Under the pieces are notes generated by a model, which saw nothing but the letters and a program-made list of their open reading frames with translations, ran no database searches and was not told the DNA's origin. Position numbers and translations under genes: made by a program. Positions 45,083 to 55,367 of a DNA stretch of 64,000 bases are shown here, one piece after another. The first letter of the stretch is position 1. The number at the start of each line of letters is the position of its first letter. The stretch covers positions 577,346-641,345 of the forward strand of contig NZ_CAJQTX010000009.1 of the NCBI RefSeq assembly GCF_907163085.1, written 5' to 3'. Source of the DNA: Candidatus Accumulibacter sp. ACC003. Its GTDB lineage: Bacteria; Pseudomonadota; Gammaproteobacteria; Burkholderiales; Rhodocyclaceae.

Positions 45083-46449
45083 CAGGCGGCCTCGCTTTCG
45101 ATGGCGCGAACAGCGGCGATAAAGACCGCGGCGCGATGCGCGTAGTCGCGGTACATGTCCATGCTGGCGCACGCCGGCGAGAGCAGGACGGCGTCGCCGG
45201 GCAGCGCGTGCTCGGCACACCAGCCGACCGCATCGGCCATCTCGGCGCAGTCATGCAGCGGCACCCGACAGCCGGCGAGGACGGCGGCGATGCGTGGCGC
45301 GTCACGACCGATCAGCGCCACCGCCCGCGCGTGCTGGTCGATCGCCCGCCGTAGCGGCGAGAAATCCTGCCCCTTGCCGTCGCCGCCGAGGATCACCGCG
45401 ACCTTGCAGCCGAGGCCGTCGATGGCGGCCAGCGTGGCGCCGACGTTGGTCCCCTTGGAATCGTCGAAGTAGTTGACGCCGTCGATCTCGGCGATCCATT
45501 CGACGCGGTGGGCCAGGCCCGCGAAGCGCACCAGTGCCGGCAGAACGGTCTGCGGACTAATACCGATTGCCTCGCACAAGGCCAGCGCCGCCAGCGCATT
45601 GGCGGCGTTATGAGTACCAACCAGCTGCAGCTCGGCGAGCGCGACAAGGCGCTCACTGCCGCGCACCAGCCAGGCATCGGTGATGCCGTAGTCGTCCGCC
45701 CGCAGCGGCGTATCCAGGCCGAAGCTGAGCACCCGACGGTCGCTGCGCGCGGCGGCAAGGCTACGCCGATCGTCGCGATTGACGACCATTACGCCGCCGC
45801 CCTGAAAAACCCGTTCTTTGGCTGCGGCGTAGTCATCAAGGCCCGCATAGCGATCAAGATGGTCCTCGGAGACATTGAGCAGCGTCGCCGCAGCGGCCGC
45901 CAGCGAGTGCGTCGTTTCAAGCTGAAAGCTCGACAGCTCGAGCACCCAGACCGCTGGCAGCTGGCCACTGTCGATGGCGGCCATCAAGGCCTCGAGTGCC
46001 GCCGGGCCGATATTGCCGGCGACGGCCGTGCGCCGACCCGCCGCCCGACAGAGCGCGCCGGTGAGCGCTGTGGTGGTGGTTTTACCGTTGCTGCCGGTAA
46101 TCGCCACGAGCACCGCCTGCGGCGTCAGCTCGCGCACCGCCCAGGCGAACAACTCGATCTCGGAGACCAGTGGTACGCCACGCGCGTGCGCCTGCTCGAT
46201 CAATGGCTGCTGTACCGGCACGCCGGGGGAAATCGCCATCAGTTCGACGCCAGCGAAGGCTTCTGCTGTAAACGGGCCGGTAAACAGCTGCGCCGCGGGG
46301 ACCGCCGCACGCAGCGCGGCAGCCTGCGGCGGCGCGCTGCGGCTGTCGGCGACGCGCAGCTGCGCGCCCTGCCGTGCCAGCCACTTGGCCATCGCCAGGC
46401 CGCTTTCACCGAGGCCGATGACGAGGATCAATTTGCCCTGAAGTTCCAT
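45082..46449 (-). CDS. murD: UDP-N-acetylmuramoylalanine--D-glutamate ligase
   Basis: A 455-residue Mur ligase adding D-Glu. The N-terminal [10 protein letters not shown], the ATP loop T-G-S-N-G-K-T-T-T and D-D-S-K-G-T-N-V-G are intact. It begins 1 base after mraY ends and touches ftsW at its stop. Confidence 0.97.
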   Translation of the reverse strand: MELQGKLILVIGLGESGLAMAKWLARQGAQLRVADSRSAPPQAAALRAAVPAAQLFTGPFTAEAFAGVELMAISPGVPVQQPLIEQAHARGVPLVSEIELFAWAVRELTPQAVLVAITGSNGKTTTTALTGALCRAAGRRTAVAGNIGPAALEALMAAIDSGQLPAVWVLELSSFQLETTHSLAAAAATLLNVSEDHLDRYAGLDDYAAAKERVFQGGGVMVVNRDDRRSLAAARSDRRVLSFGLDTPLRADDYGITDAWLVRGSERLVALAELQLVGTHNAANALAALALCEAIGISPQTVLPALVRFAGLAHRVEWIAEIDGVNYFDDSKGTNVGATLAAIDGLGCKVAVILGGDGKGQDFSPLRRAIDQHARAVALIGRDAPRIAAVLAGCRVPLHDCAEMADAVGWCAEHALPGDAVLLSPACASMDMYRDYAHRAAVFIAAVRAIESEAA

Positions 46450-46450
46450 G

Positions 46451-47539
46451 TCAACGCAACTTCAAACTGGACAAGCCGATCAACACCAGCATGATGGTGA
46501 TGATCCAGAAGCGGACGACAACCTGCGTTTCCTTCCAGCCACCGAGTTCGAAATGGTGGTGCAGTGGCGCCATGCGAAAGATCCGCCGGCCACCGGTTGC
46601 TTTGTAGTACAGCACCTGCGCGGCGACCGACAGCGTTTCAGCGACGAACACCCCGCCCATGATCGCCAGCACGATCTCCTGGCGGACGATGATCGCCACC
46701 GTCCCGAGCGCCGCGCCCAACGCCAGCGCACCGACGTCGCCCATGAAGACTTCGGCCGGATAGGCGTTGAACCACAGGAAGCCAAGCCCGGCGCCGGCCA
46801 TGGCGCCGAGGAAGATCGCCAGTTCGCCGGCACCGGGGACGTAAGGCAGGAACAGGTAGCGGGCATAGACGGCGTTGCCGGCGACGTAGGCGAAGATCGC
46901 CAGGGCAACGGCGATCATGACCGTCGGCATGATCGCCAGACCGTCGAGGCCATCGGTCAGGTTGACGGCGTTGCTGGTACCGACGACAACCAGATAGCTG
47001 AGGACGATGAAACCGACGATTCCCAGCGGATAGGAGACGGTCTTGAAGAAGGGCACGATCAACTGCAATTGTTCCGGGCCGCTGGCGCTCAGCGCCAGGT
47101 ACAGGGCGACCAGCAGGCCGAGCGCCGATTGCCAGAAGTACTTCCACCGTGACGCCAAGCCGCGCGGGTCGCGATTGACGACTTTCTGCCAATCGTCGTA
47201 CCAACCGATACCGCCGAAGCCAATGCTGACGAGCAGGACCACCCACACGTAGCGATTGCCGAGGTCGCCCCACAGCAGCGTCGTGATGCTGATCGAGATC
47301 AGGACCAGCGCGCCACCCATGGTCGGCGTTCCCGACTTGACGAGGTGCGTTTGCGGGCCGTCCTGACGGACCGCCTGGCCGATCTTCTTGGCTGCCAGCC
47401 AGCGGATCAGCGGCGGACCGGCGACGAAGGAGATGATCAGCGCGGTCATCACGGCGAGCACGGTGCGCAGCGTGATGTAGGAAAAGACGTTGAAGGCCCG
47501 GACGTCCTGCGCCAGCCATTGCGCCAGTAGTAGCAGCAT
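46451..47539 (-). CDS. mraY: Phospho-N-acetylmuramoyl-pentapeptide transferase
   Basis: A 362-residue ten-helix membrane enzyme making lipid I. The family's aspartate sites are visible in L-T-D-G-L-D-G-L-A and in G-D-V-G-A-L-A-L-G, and the H-H-H-F-E-L-x-G-W loop is near the C-terminus ([11 protein letters not shown]). Its ATG shares its first base with the murF stop. Confidence 0.97.
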   Translation of the reverse strand: MLLLLAQWLAQDVRAFNVFSYITLRTVLAVMTALIISFVAGPPLIRWLAAKKIGQAVRQDGPQTHLVKSGTPTMGGALVLISISITTLLWGDLGNRYVWVVLLVSIGFGGIGWYDDWQKVVNRDPRGLASRWKYFWQSALGLLVALYLALSASGPEQLQLIVPFFKTVSYPLGIVGFIVLSYLVVVGTSNAVNLTDGLDGLAIMPTVMIAVALAIFAYVAGNAVYARYLFLPYVPGAGELAIFLGAMAGAGLGFLWFNAYPAEVFMGDVGALALGAALGTVAIIVRQEIVLAIMGGVFVAETLSVAAQVLYYKATGGRRIFRMAPLHHHFELGGWKETQVVVRFWIITIMLVLIGLSSLKLR

Positions 47540-48924
47540 CAGTCGTTTCCTCCGGCTGCTGGCAGGGTAATGGCATCGGCCACACGTTCCATGCGCATGA
47601 AGCGCGAACCCTTGACGAGGACGGTCGTCTCCGGCGTCAGTTCAGCCGTCAGAACGCTGATCAGCTCGTCGATGCTGCGGAAGTGCTCGCCACCGCTGCC
47701 GAAGTTGTGCGCGGCGAGGGCGCTGGCCTCACCAAGGGTCAGCAGACGGTCGACTCCCTGGCTCTTGGCGTAACCGCCGATTTCGTCGTGGAACTGGCCG
47801 CTCATTTCGCCGATCTCGCCCATGTCGCCGAGCACCAGCACGGTCTTGCCGATGGTTGCCGCAAGCACGTCGATGCCGGCGCGCACCGAGTCCGGGTTGG
47901 CGTTGTAGGTGTCGTCGAGAAGCACCGCATGATGTACGGCGGGCCGCTGCTGCAGCCGTCCCTTGAGACCACGAAAAGCGCTCAGGCCAGCCTGTACCTC
48001 GGCCAGCGAAACGCCGGCCGCCAGACATGCGGTGGCTGCTGCCAGAGCGTTACGGGCATTGTGTTGCCCGGGAACGGCAAGGACGACGTCCACCTGACCG
48101 GCGGGGGCGAGCACCCGCAGGCGACTCTCCAGTCCATGCAGATGGCAGCTGCCGCTGACGTCGGCCGCTTTCTCGAAAGCAAAAGTCATCACCCGCAGAC
48201 CACGACTCTGGCTACGCCACAGCCCGGCCCAGACGTCGTCGGCGTTGAAGACGGCCACGCCAGCGTCGTCAAGACCGCTATAAATGCTGCCTTTTTCGGT
48301 GGCGATCGCCTCCAGAGAACCCATCCCCTCGAGATGCGCGCGCTGGGCGTTGGTCACCAGCGCGACGCGCGGGCGAGCGATGCCGGCCAGATAGGCGATT
48401 TCGCCGGGATGATTCATGCCCATCTCGATGATCGCCGCGCGGTGCGTGGCGTTCATTTTGAGCAGCGTCAGCGGCAGGCCGATATCGTTGTTGAAGTTGC
48501 CATGCGTCGCCAGGACGGCGTCGCCAAAAGCGACCTTCAAGATGCTGGCGATCATCTCCTTGGTCGTCGTCTTGCCGTTGCTGCCGGTGACCGCCAGCAG
48601 CGGCAAGGTGAAGCGGCCGCGCCAGTCGGCGGCCAGCGCGCCGAGCGACAAGCGGGTCTCGGCGACGCGAATCAGCGGCAGGTCGGCGACCGCCAGATCG
48701 TCGGCGTGGTAGTCGGCGGCAACGACCGCGGCGACCGCGCCACGCGCCTTGGCCGCAGCCAGGTAGTTGTGGCCGTCGAAATTTTCACCGCGCAAGGCGA
48801 CAAACAACTCGCCAGCGGCAATTCCCCGACTGTCGGTGGAGACGCCGCTGAAAGTCACGTTCGGGCCGGCGAGCTGGCCGGCCGTCGCGCGGGCGGCGGC
48901 CAGGAGATCCATCATTACGGTCAT
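47539..48924 (-). CDS. murF: UDP-MurNAc-tripeptide--D-alanyl-D-alanine ligase
   Basis: A 461-residue Mur ligase attaching the D-Ala-D-Ala made by Ddl. The N-terminal G-V-S-T-D-S-R-G-I, the ATP loop [11 protein letters not shown] and [10 protein letters not shown] are diagnostic. It overlaps murE by 4 bases. Confidence 0.97.
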   Translation of the reverse strand: MTVMMDLLAAARATAGQLAGPNVTFSGVSTDSRGIAAGELFVALRGENFDGHNYLAAAKARGAVAAVVAADYHADDLAVADLPLIRVAETRLSLGALAADWRGRFTLPLLAVTGSNGKTTTKEMIASILKVAFGDAVLATHGNFNNDIGLPLTLLKMNATHRAAIIEMGMNHPGEIAYLAGIARPRVALVTNAQRAHLEGMGSLEAIATEKGSIYSGLDDAGVAVFNADDVWAGLWRSQSRGLRVMTFAFEKAADVSGSCHLHGLESRLRVLAPAGQVDVVLAVPGQHNARNALAAATACLAAGVSLAEVQAGLSAFRGLKGRLQQRPAVHHAVLLDDTYNANPDSVRAGIDVLAATIGKTVLVLGDMGEIGEMSGQFHDEIGGYAKSQGVDRLLTLGEASALAAHNFGSGGEHFRSIDELISVLTAELTPETTVLVKGSRFMRMERVADAITLPAAGGND

Positions 48925-50438
48925 TCGACGATCTCCGGACGTTTGGCAAGTGCGGCGCGTGCTTGCGCGACATCCGAAAACGGACTGCGCACGCCGCCGA
49001 TCTCCTGATACGACTCGTGTCCCTTGCCGGCGAGCAAGATCACGTCGGCCGGATGTGCAGCAAGGATCGTGCGCTTGATCGCCGACGCGCGATCGGCGAT
49101 GACTTCGGCGGCCGGCGCGCCGGCGCGGATATCGTCGAGGATCGCTTGCGGCTCCTCGCTGCGAGGATTGTCGCTGGTCAGCACGACTCGATCAGCAAGC
49201 CGCGCGGCGACCGCGCCCATCAGTGGTCGCTTGCCGCGATCGCGGTCACCGCCGCAGCCAAAAACGACTACCAGAGCGGCACCGCGAACGCCGGCGATGG
49301 CGCGCAAGGCAGCCAAAGCACTGGCCAGGGCGTCCGGCGTGTGCGCATAGTCGACGACCACCAGTGGTTCGTTATGGCCGCCAAGCTTCTCCAGGCGGCC
49401 AGCTGGCGAGTGCAGGCCCGCAAAGCGCTCGGCGACGGCTTGCGGCGTCAGGCCAGCGTCGATCAATACGGCGGCGACGGCGAGCAGATTGGCGACGTTG
49501 TAGCGACCCAGCAAGCCCGTTTCGACCAGCGCTCGACCGTTCGGAGCGCACAGGCGAAAGCGCAAGCCGTCGATGGTTTCCTCGACGTTCTCGGCGCGGA
49601 TCGTTCCCTGCCGATCGTCGGGCGCGTCCTGCTGCGTATAGCCGACGACTTTGGTGGCGCTGGTCAGCGCCGCGAGCTGGCGGCCGAAAGGGTCGTCCAG
49701 ATTGCAGATCGCCAGGCGCAGACGCGGCCAGGTGAACAGCCTGGCCTTGGCCTGCGCGTAGGCGTCCATGCTGCCGTGGTAGTCGAGGTGATCACGCGTC
49801 AGATTGGTGAACACCGCGACGTCGACGCGCACGCCGTCAAGACGACCTTCGGCAATACCTATCGAACTCGCTTCGAGCGCGCAGGCCTGGCCATGGTCGT
49901 CGGCAAAAGCCGCCAGATAGCGCATCAAGGTCGTTGCTTCGGGCGTCGTGAAGCCGGTTTCGACGAGCTCGCCGGGCAAGCCGGCACCGAGCGTGCCAAT
50001 GGCCATGCAGCGGCGCGGGTGACTGGCGGCCAGCCACTGCGTGACGCTGGTCTTGCCGTTGGTGCCGGTAACTGCGACCAGCGACAGCCGTTCGCTCGGA
50101 TGGCCGTAGATGGCACTGGCCAGGGGACCGCACAGTTGCCGCAAACCGCTGACCGGGAGATTGGCAAGCGGCCAGCCGCCTTGCCAGGCAAACGAGTCGG
50201 CATTGGCCGCCGTCGCCTCCCAGAGAACCGCGACGGCACCGTTGGCGATCGCCTCGGCGATGTGCAGGCGGCCATCGGCCAGATCGCCGGGATACGCCAG
50301 GAAGACGTCCCCGGGCTGCACCTGGCGGCTGTCGTCGGTGACGCCGCCGGGCAGCACGCCGAGCGCTGCCAGCCGCTGCAGGATCGCGCCGGTGGTATCG
50401 GCAACGGCGGCGTCCAAGGCGGTCGTCGACGCGCTCAA
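48921..50438 (-). CDS. murE: UDP-MurNAc-dipeptide--2,6-diaminopimelate ligase
   Basis: A 505-residue Mur ligase for the third stem residue. T-D-D-S-R-Q-V, the ATP loop T-G-T-N-G-K-T-S-V and the DAP-specific D-N-P-R-S-E-E-P motif are present, so meso-diaminopimelate is the substrate. The best-fitting start is a TTG at 50438 overlapping the ftsI stop (TTGA); no ATG sits close enough to give the same N-terminus. Confidence 0.95.
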   Translation of the reverse strand: MSASTTALDAAVADTTGAILQRLAALGVLPGGVTDDSRQVQPGDVFLAYPGDLADGRLHIAEAIANGAVAVLWEATAANADSFAWQGGWPLANLPVSGLRQLCGPLASAIYGHPSERLSLVAVTGTNGKTSVTQWLAASHPRRCMAIGTLGAGLPGELVETGFTTPEATTLMRYLAAFADDHGQACALEASSIGIAEGRLDGVRVDVAVFTNLTRDHLDYHGSMDAYAQAKARLFTWPRLRLAICNLDDPFGRQLAALTSATKVVGYTQQDAPDDRQGTIRAENVEETIDGLRFRLCAPNGRALVETGLLGRYNVANLLAVAAVLIDAGLTPQAVAERFAGLHSPAGRLEKLGGHNEPLVVVDYAHTPDALASALAALRAIAGVRGAALVVVFGCGGDRDRGKRPLMGAVAARLADRVVLTSDNPRSEEPQAILDDIRAGAPAAEVIADRASAIKRTILAAHPADVILLAGKGHESYQEIGGVRSPFSDVAQARAALAKRPEIVE

Positions 50439-52186
50439 AGTCCGGCCTTCACGATTGGGCTCTGCGGACTCGGCTCAAGCTCCAGCGGCGAGTCCGGGGC
50501 GACGCCGAGCGTCCGCAGGGCGCTGCTCATCACCGCCGCAAACACCGGCGCAGCGACCAGACCGCCATAATATTGTCCGCCAGCGGCTTCGTCGATCATC
50601 ACCGCGACGATCAGCCGTGGGTCCGACGCCGGCGCGAAACCGACGAAGGACGAGACGTACTTGTTGGCGTAACGTCCGCCGGCAAGCTTGTGCGCGGTGC
50701 CGGTCTTGCCGGCCACCCGGTAGCCGGGAATCTGCGCCTTGGGAGCCGTGCCACCCGGCTGGACGGCCATCTCGAGCATCGCCCGAACTTCACGGGCCGT
50801 TTGCGGGCTGAATACCTGCGTGCCACGCGGCGGCGGCGAATCGAGACGGGTAAGCGACAAGGGAATCAGATCGCCATCGCGCGCGAAAACCGAATACGCA
50901 CGAGCGAGTTGAATCAGCGACACTGAAATGCCATGACCGTAGGACATGGTGGCCTGCTCGATCGGTTTCCACGTCTTCCACGGGCGCAGGTGGCCGCTGA
51001 CCTCGCCAGGAAAACCCAGGTGCGGCAGCTGACCGAAACCGACGTCATCGAACATCGTCCACATCTGCTGCGACGGCAGCATGGCGGCGATCTTCGCCGC
51101 GCCAACGTTGGACGATTTCTGGATCACCTGCGCGACGGTCAGGGCGCCGTGCGGGTGCGCGTCGGAAATCGTCGCTCTGCCGATGGTCAGCCGTCCCGGC
51201 GCGCAGTTGATGATCGTGTCGAAGCGGACCTTGCCAGTGTCAAGCGCTTTGGCGATGGTGAATGGCTTGAGCGTCGAACCAGGCTCAAAGGTGTCAGTCA
51301 CCGCACGATTGCGGAGCTGGCTGCCGCTCAGGCTCTCGCGATTATTCGGGTTGTAGGTCGGCCAGTTGGCCAGCGCCAGAATTTCACCGCTCCTGGCGTC
51401 GAGCACGACGACGCCGCCAGCCTTCGCCTTGTTGTCGGCGATGGCCTGCTTGAGCTGGCTGTACGCCAGGTACTGGATCTTCGAATCGAGCGCCAGACGG
51501 ATATCGTCGCCGTCTTGCGGCGGTTTGATCGAGCCAACGTCCTCGACGAGCTGCCCACGACGATCCTTGATCACGCTACGACGGCCGGGCTGGCCCAGGA
51601 GCTGGCCATGAAACGCCAGTTCGACGCCTTCCAGCCCCTTGTCGTCTACGCCCGTGAAGCCAACCATGTGTGCCGTCATTTCACCGGTCGGATAGAAGCG
51701 GCGGTACTCCTTGTCCTGGCCGATGCCTGGCAGTTTCAGCGCCGCCACCCGGTCGGCGACGGCCGGTGGAATCTGCCGGCGCAGAAAGACAAAGTTTTTT
51801 TCGCTAGTCAGCTTGCTGGTCAGCTGCTGCACGTCGGTTTCCAGCAGGCTCGCCAGTTGACGAGTTTGCTCGGGCGTCAGCGTTGCCGCTGACGGCACCG
51901 CCCAGATCGATTTCATCGGCGTCGAAATCGCCAAAACGTCTCCGTGGCGGTCGGCAATGCGCCCGCGCGATGCGCTGATCTCGATATCGCGCCGGTAGCG
52001 CGACTCACCCTTCTCCTGCAGGAAATCGGTATTGACGATCTGCAGATAGAAGGCGCGGCCGATCAGCACGACGAAGGAGCCGAGAATCAGCAGGGCCATC
52101 AGCCGCGAACGCCAGGGCGGCATGCGCAGCTCGAGCAACGGACTTTCGGCGAACTTGTGCGCCACTTTTCCCTTGAAACGCATCAT
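50435..52186 (-). CDS. ftsI: Septal transpeptidase FtsI (PBP3)
   Basis: A 583-residue class B penicillin-binding protein. One N-terminal helix anchors it (about residues 28-48), a pedestal domain follows, and the transpeptidase domain carries the three catalytic motifs: S-T-L-K with Ser304, S-S-N, and K-T-G-T. It cross-links septal peptidoglycan with FtsW. Its start overlaps the ftsL stop. Confidence 0.97.
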   Translation of the reverse strand: MMRFKGKVAHKFAESPLLELRMPPWRSRLMALLILGSFVVLIGRAFYLQIVNTDFLQEKGESRYRRDIEISASRGRIADRHGDVLAISTPMKSIWAVPSAATLTPEQTRQLASLLETDVQQLTSKLTSEKNFVFLRRQIPPAVADRVAALKLPGIGQDKEYRRFYPTGEMTAHMVGFTGVDDKGLEGVELAFHGQLLGQPGRRSVIKDRRGQLVEDVGSIKPPQDGDDIRLALDSKIQYLAYSQLKQAIADNKAKAGGVVVLDARSGEILALANWPTYNPNNRESLSGSQLRNRAVTDTFEPGSTLKPFTIAKALDTGKVRFDTIINCAPGRLTIGRATISDAHPHGALTVAQVIQKSSNVGAAKIAAMLPSQQMWTMFDDVGFGQLPHLGFPGEVSGHLRPWKTWKPIEQATMSYGHGISVSLIQLARAYSVFARDGDLIPLSLTRLDSPPPRGTQVFSPQTAREVRAMLEMAVQPGGTAPKAQIPGYRVAGKTGTAHKLAGGRYANKYVSSFVGFAPASDPRLIVAVMIDEAAGGQYYGGLVAAPVFAAVMSSALRTLGVAPDSPLELEPSPQSPIVKAGL

Positions 52187-52467
52187 CGCCGGGTGCCTCG
52201 GCCTGGTTTGTTGGCGGCGGCAAGCAGCGGTTCAGCTTCGGGCGTGTGCATGCCGAGCTTCTCGACGGCGATTTTCTCGATTCGCGGCGCCGTCCCCCAG
52301 GTCGAAAGCTCCAGTTGCAGCTGCCCGAACTCGACGTCAAGCTGGCGCGCGCGCTCCTGCTGGACGTCGAGCGCCTGAAAAAGCTGCCGCGCCTTGTGCT
52401 GCGAGGTGACCAGCCCAAGACTGCAGACGACCACGGCGAGCAACAGAAAGACGTTCAGGCGAGCCAT
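52183..52467 (-). CDS. ftsL: Cell division protein FtsL
   Basis: A 94-residue bitopic protein: one N-terminal helix (A-R-L-N-V-F-L-L-L-A-V-V-V) and a leucine-zipper-like coiled coil. It activates FtsW/FtsI with FtsB and FtsQ. The start at 52467, 1 base after rsmH, is preferred to an upstream in-frame ATG inside rsmH. Confidence 0.9.
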   Translation of the reverse strand: MARLNVFLLLAVVVCSLGLVTSQHKARQLFQALDVQQERARQLDVEFGQLQLELSTWGTAPRIEKIAVEKLGMHTPEAEPLLAAANKPGRGTRR

Positions 52468-52468
52468 C

Positions 52469-53419
52469 TCAGGCCGTCCTTGTGGTGAGCTTTTCGGCAA
52501 CCCGCATCACCGCGCTGCGCGCGCGCGGATTACCGGCGATTTCCGAGACGCTCGCCCTGACCAGCTTGCCGACCAGAGCAAGCGCTGGCGGCGGCAAGTC
52601 CACGGCGCGCAAGGGCAGGCCTTTGGGCAAACGATCGGCCGCCGCCTGCTCGCGCATGAAACGCTTGACGATCCGATCTTCGAGCGAATGGAAACTGATG
52701 ACCACCAGCCGGCCTCCCTGTTTGAGGACCGCCATTGCCTGCGGCAGCACTAGCGTGAGTTGTTCGAGCTCTTGATTGATATGAATCCGTAGAGCTTGAA
52801 AGGTACGCGTCGCCGCGTCCTGCCCGGGCTCGCGGGTCCGCACGGTCGCGCGTACAAGGGCGGCGAGCTCACCCGTGGTTGCAAGCGGCTGCTCTCTCCG
52901 AGCAGCCACAATCTTCTTTGCAATCTGGAAAGCAAACCGTTCTTCCCCATAGTCCCTGATAACCTCCGTAATCTCCTGCGCGCCCGCTCGCTGCAACCAC
53001 TGCGCGGCAGTCTCGCCCTGCGTCGTATCCATCCGCATATCGAGCGGTGCATCGTGGCGGAAACTGAAACCCCGCCGCCCATCGTCGAGCTGCGGCGACG
53101 AAACACCGATGTCGAGAAGCACGCCATCGACGCCTTCGCCGATTTCGATAGCGGCCCGCTGCAGCGCTTCTGCCAGATCGCCGAAACACCGATGCATGAC
53201 GAGCAAGCGCGGGTCGTTCATTTCGCGTGCCCGTTCGACCGCCTCCGGATCACGATCAAGCGCCAGCAGACGGCCGTCCGGGCCAAGCCGTTCGAGGATC
53301 GCCCGGCTGTGGCCACCACGACCGAAAGTACCGTCGACGTAAATCCCTGCGGGCTTGATCTCCAGCGCTTCAACCGCCTCTCGCAGCAGGACCGTCTGAT
53401 GCTGCAACGGCGAACTCAC
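52469..53419 (-). CDS. rsmH: 16S rRNA (cytosine1402-N4)-methyltransferase
   Basis: A 316-residue SAM-dependent methyltransferase formerly called Mra[11 protein letters not shown], the SAM motif [20 protein letters not shown] and the C-terminal [10 protein letters not shown] are intact. The GTG at 53419 overlaps the mraZ stop (GTGA); the upstream extension is an artefact. Confidence 0.96.
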   Translation of the reverse strand: MSSPLQHQTVLLREAVEALEIKPAGIYVDGTFGRGGHSRAILERLGPDGRLLALDRDPEAVERAREMNDPRLLVMHRCFGDLAEALQRAAIEIGEGVDGVLLDIGVSSPQLDDGRRGFSFRHDAPLDMRMDTTQGETAAQWLQRAGAQEITEVIRDYGEERFAFQIAKKIVAARREQPLATTGELAALVRATVRTREPGQDAATRTFQALRIHINQELEQLTLVLPQAMAVLKQGGRLVVISFHSLEDRIVKRFMREQAAADRLPKGLPLRAVDLPPPALALVGKLVRASVSEIAGNPRARSAVMRVAEKLTTRTA

Positions 53420-53862
53420 AACGCAAGATCCTCCAGGCCCGGCGGCAGGAACTGCTCGCCGAGGGCAAAAACGACTTCCTGCTGTTCTTGCCAACCACTG
53501 TCGGACCAGATTTCGAAATGAGTCCCCTGACCAACCAGCCACACCTGTTTCTCGAGCCGCGCAAATTGCCGAAGCTCGGGCGCGACCAGCAACCGGCCGG
53601 CAGCGTCCATTTCTTCTTCGCGGGCGTTACCGACCAGCAGGCGCTTGATCGCCGCCGATTGTTGGTTGAGACTCGAAGCCGCCAGCACCTTGTCGCGAAT
53701 CGGTTCCCACGCTGGCTCGGGATAGAGGAGCAGGCAACGATGTGGATGCGCGGTAAGCACCAAACGACCGTCGGCCGCCGACATCAGCGCCTCCCGATGA
53801 CGCACGGGAATTGCCAGCCGGCCTTTGACGTCGAGACTTAATGCTGCCGCACCCTGAAACAT
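53416..53862 (-). CDS. mraZ: Transcriptional regulator MraZ
   Basis: A 148-residue protein with two AbrB-like halves, each with a D-x-K-G-R-(L/I) type motif ([10 protein letters not shown] and M-D-A-A-G-R-L-L-V). MraZ forms ring oligomers and represses the dcw cluster from repeats upstream of itself. The start at 53862 skips an unrelated upstream extension. Three direct repeats lie about 50-75 bases ahead. Confidence 0.95.
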   Translation of the reverse strand: MFQGAAALSLDVKGRLAIPVRHREALMSAADGRLVLTAHPHRCLLLYPEPAWEPIRDKVLAASSLNQQSAAIKRLLVGNAREEEMDAAGRLLVAPELRQFARLEKQVWLVGQGTHFEIWSDSGWQEQQEVVFALGEQFLPPGLEDLAL

Positions 53863-54206
53863 TTGTTCGAACAGTCCCTTGTTTTCCTGGCGAGAGCACG
53901 CCGAGCTTTCCACTTTCTACCACTTGTACCCACTTTAAGATAAAGATTGCGTCAAAGCAAGGGGTTTTACGTCGCTTTTCCCAATGCCTACAAGGACTTA
54001 TAGGCGATTCTTGAGGCGATCTCGAAGGAGTATTCCTTTATAAAACAGCAACAAAATTGCGGTAGTTAAAGTATTTTCTCAGAAACGAGCGGCAAGTCCG
54101 CGTTAGCGGCGGCGCACGCACACGCGCGACAGGTAATCGTGATCGAATTGGCGGACTTTGGAAACGTCGCCGGGGCGGCAGCGCGAGTGGCGCGAGCTTC
54201 GGAAAA
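53863..54206. other. AT-rich leader region of the dcw cluster
   Basis: No gene is supported between mraZ and rnpB. From about 53935 to 54080 the sequence is clearly less GC-rich than its surroundings. It contains the MraZ box and a small AAGGA/TCCTT hairpin at 54025-54039. It should hold the main dcw promoter, but I could not fix a convincing -35/-10 pair. Confidence 0.5.
53910..53935 (-). promoter_or_regulatory. MraZ box: three direct repeats upstream of mraZ
   Basis: On the minus strand AAGTGG occurs three times with an exact 10-base period (plus-strand CCACTT at 53910-53915, 53920-53925 and 53930-53935). MraZ operators consist of short GTGG-type repeats at one helical turn, so this is very probably the autoregulatory site. 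Confidence 0.85.
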
Positions 54207-54574
54207 GGTGGGAAGCCGGTCGATAAGCCGGGTTCTGTCGTGGACAGCCATTCCTCTAGGCGTACTGTTGCCAGCACGCTCAAGCAGCCTACCCGGAAGC
54301 AGCGCGAGCCACGCCCATGCTTCCCTATTTGGCCTTGCTCCGGATGGGGTTTGCCGTGCCGTCCGTGTTACCACGTCCGCGGTGAGCTCTTACCTCGCCG
54401 TTTCACCCTTACCTGCCCTGCTTGCGCGAGGACATAGGCGGTCTGCTTTCTGTTGCACTTTCCGTCACCTCACGGTGCCCGGTCGTTAACCGGCATCCTG
54501 CTCTGCGGAGCCCGGACTTTCCTCTCGGCGCGAGGTTTTCACCCGTTGCCCAGCGGCTGCCTGGCCGACTTCCC
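54207..54574 (-). ncRNA. rnpB: RNase P RNA (bacterial type A)
   Basis: The minus strand carries the universally conserved GAGGAAAGTCCGGGCTCC block (within 54500-54530), the GTGAAACGGCGAGGTAAGAGC region around 54378-54410, and the 3' ACAGAACCCGGCTTA segment (about 54222-54236). The ends GGGAAG and CTTCCC pair as helix P1, giving a transcript of about 368 bases. The RNA is the catalytic part of RNase P, which trims tRNA 5' ends. The exact ends are estimates. Confidence 0.95.
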
Positions 54575-54580
54575 GCGCTG

Positions 54581-54586
54581 ATTATA
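54581..54586 (-). promoter_or_regulatory. -10 box of rnpB
   Basis: A perfect TATAAT on the minus strand, 6 bases ahead of the predicted 5' end of rnpB. The TAA stop codon of the DUF3025 gene lies inside it. No good -35 hexamer is seen in the GC-rich sequence upstream. Confidence 0.7.
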
Positions 54587-55367
54587 CGCTGCGCCCGGCG
54601 CGGCCCGGCCGGAATTGCCAACAGTCGTCGTAATAGCTGGCGTTTTCGCTAGCCGGTGTCACGCCGGGCAAGCCGAGCAAGGGCAAGGGCTGGAAAACCC
54701 GCGGCTGGACGTGTAATCCGGCCGCCAGCTCACCAGCCAGGCGCTGGTCGATGTCGGCCACCTGTGCGGGCAGCGACCAACAGCGCAGCCAGTCTTCGCT
54801 GACCTCGTAGAGCACGGCCTTGGCGGTCAGGCCGCGAAACGGCTGCAGCAACTGTTCGTAGGTCGCGTGCCCGAAAACGAAGCAGCGCAGGGCGCGATGC
54901 AGGTCGGCGCGGCGCTCCCAGAACAGAGCTTTCCACTCGAAGCCACGCAACAAGGCCAGCAGCGACGGATCGGACGAGACGACGACGACGCCGCATTCGT
55001 CGAAATGGGTCATCGCGTCGCGAGCGCCACCACGGCTGTTGGCGGGCACGGCCAGCGCCGCGGCGTGGCGCGCATTCAGCGCCGCCTTACTCAACGGAAA
55101 GCTCAGCCAGACCAGTGCGTTAAAGAAATCGTGCCAGTTGTCGGGCCGCGTCGCCACCTCGCCGCGCGCCCAGATACGTGCTTCGTAGGCCATACCGTCG
55201 AGCGGCGGCGGCACGAAAGACAGGCGCTGGCCGCTGGCGGTGCGCAAATCACGCCCGGCACTCAGAAGGTGCAGCGCGGCCAGCTCGGGCGCAAAAGCTA
55301 TCTTCTTGAGCAGCGGCGACAGGGGGGCGAACAGGCCGCCCGGCGAAGGCCAGACAGGCCGGGTCAA
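54582..55367 (-). CDS. DUF3025 family protein
   Basis: A 261-residue soluble protein. The family's signature is visible as D-N-W-H-D-F-F-N-A-L-V-W-L-S-F-P-x-x-K followed by L-N-A-R-H. The function of DUF3025 is unknown. It overlaps the lipoprotein gene before it by 4 bases. Its stop codon is part of the rnpB -10 box, so the two genes are tightly linked. Confidence 0.85.
   Translation of the reverse strand: MTRPVWPSPGGLFAPLSPLLKKIAFAPELAALHLLSAGRDLRTASGQRLSFVPPPLDGMAYEARIWARGEVATRPDNWHDFFNALVWLSFPLSKAALNARHAAALAVPANSRGGARDAMTHFDECGVVVVSSDPSLLALLRGFEWKALFWERRADLHRALRCFVFGHATYEQLLQPFRGLTAKAVLYEVSEDWLRCWSLPAQVADIDQRLAGELAAGLHVQPRVFQPLPLLGLPGVTPASENASYYDDCWQFRPGRAGRSV

Noticed and set aside
42855-45305. 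816-codon frame ending at the murG stop
   Set aside because: Only the last 356 codons are MurG; the rest overlaps ftsW and is not coding.
48963-50570. 535-codon open frame on the plus strand opposite murE
   Set aside because: Antisense shadow of a clear Mur ligase gene; high GC content leaves long open frames on the opposite strand.
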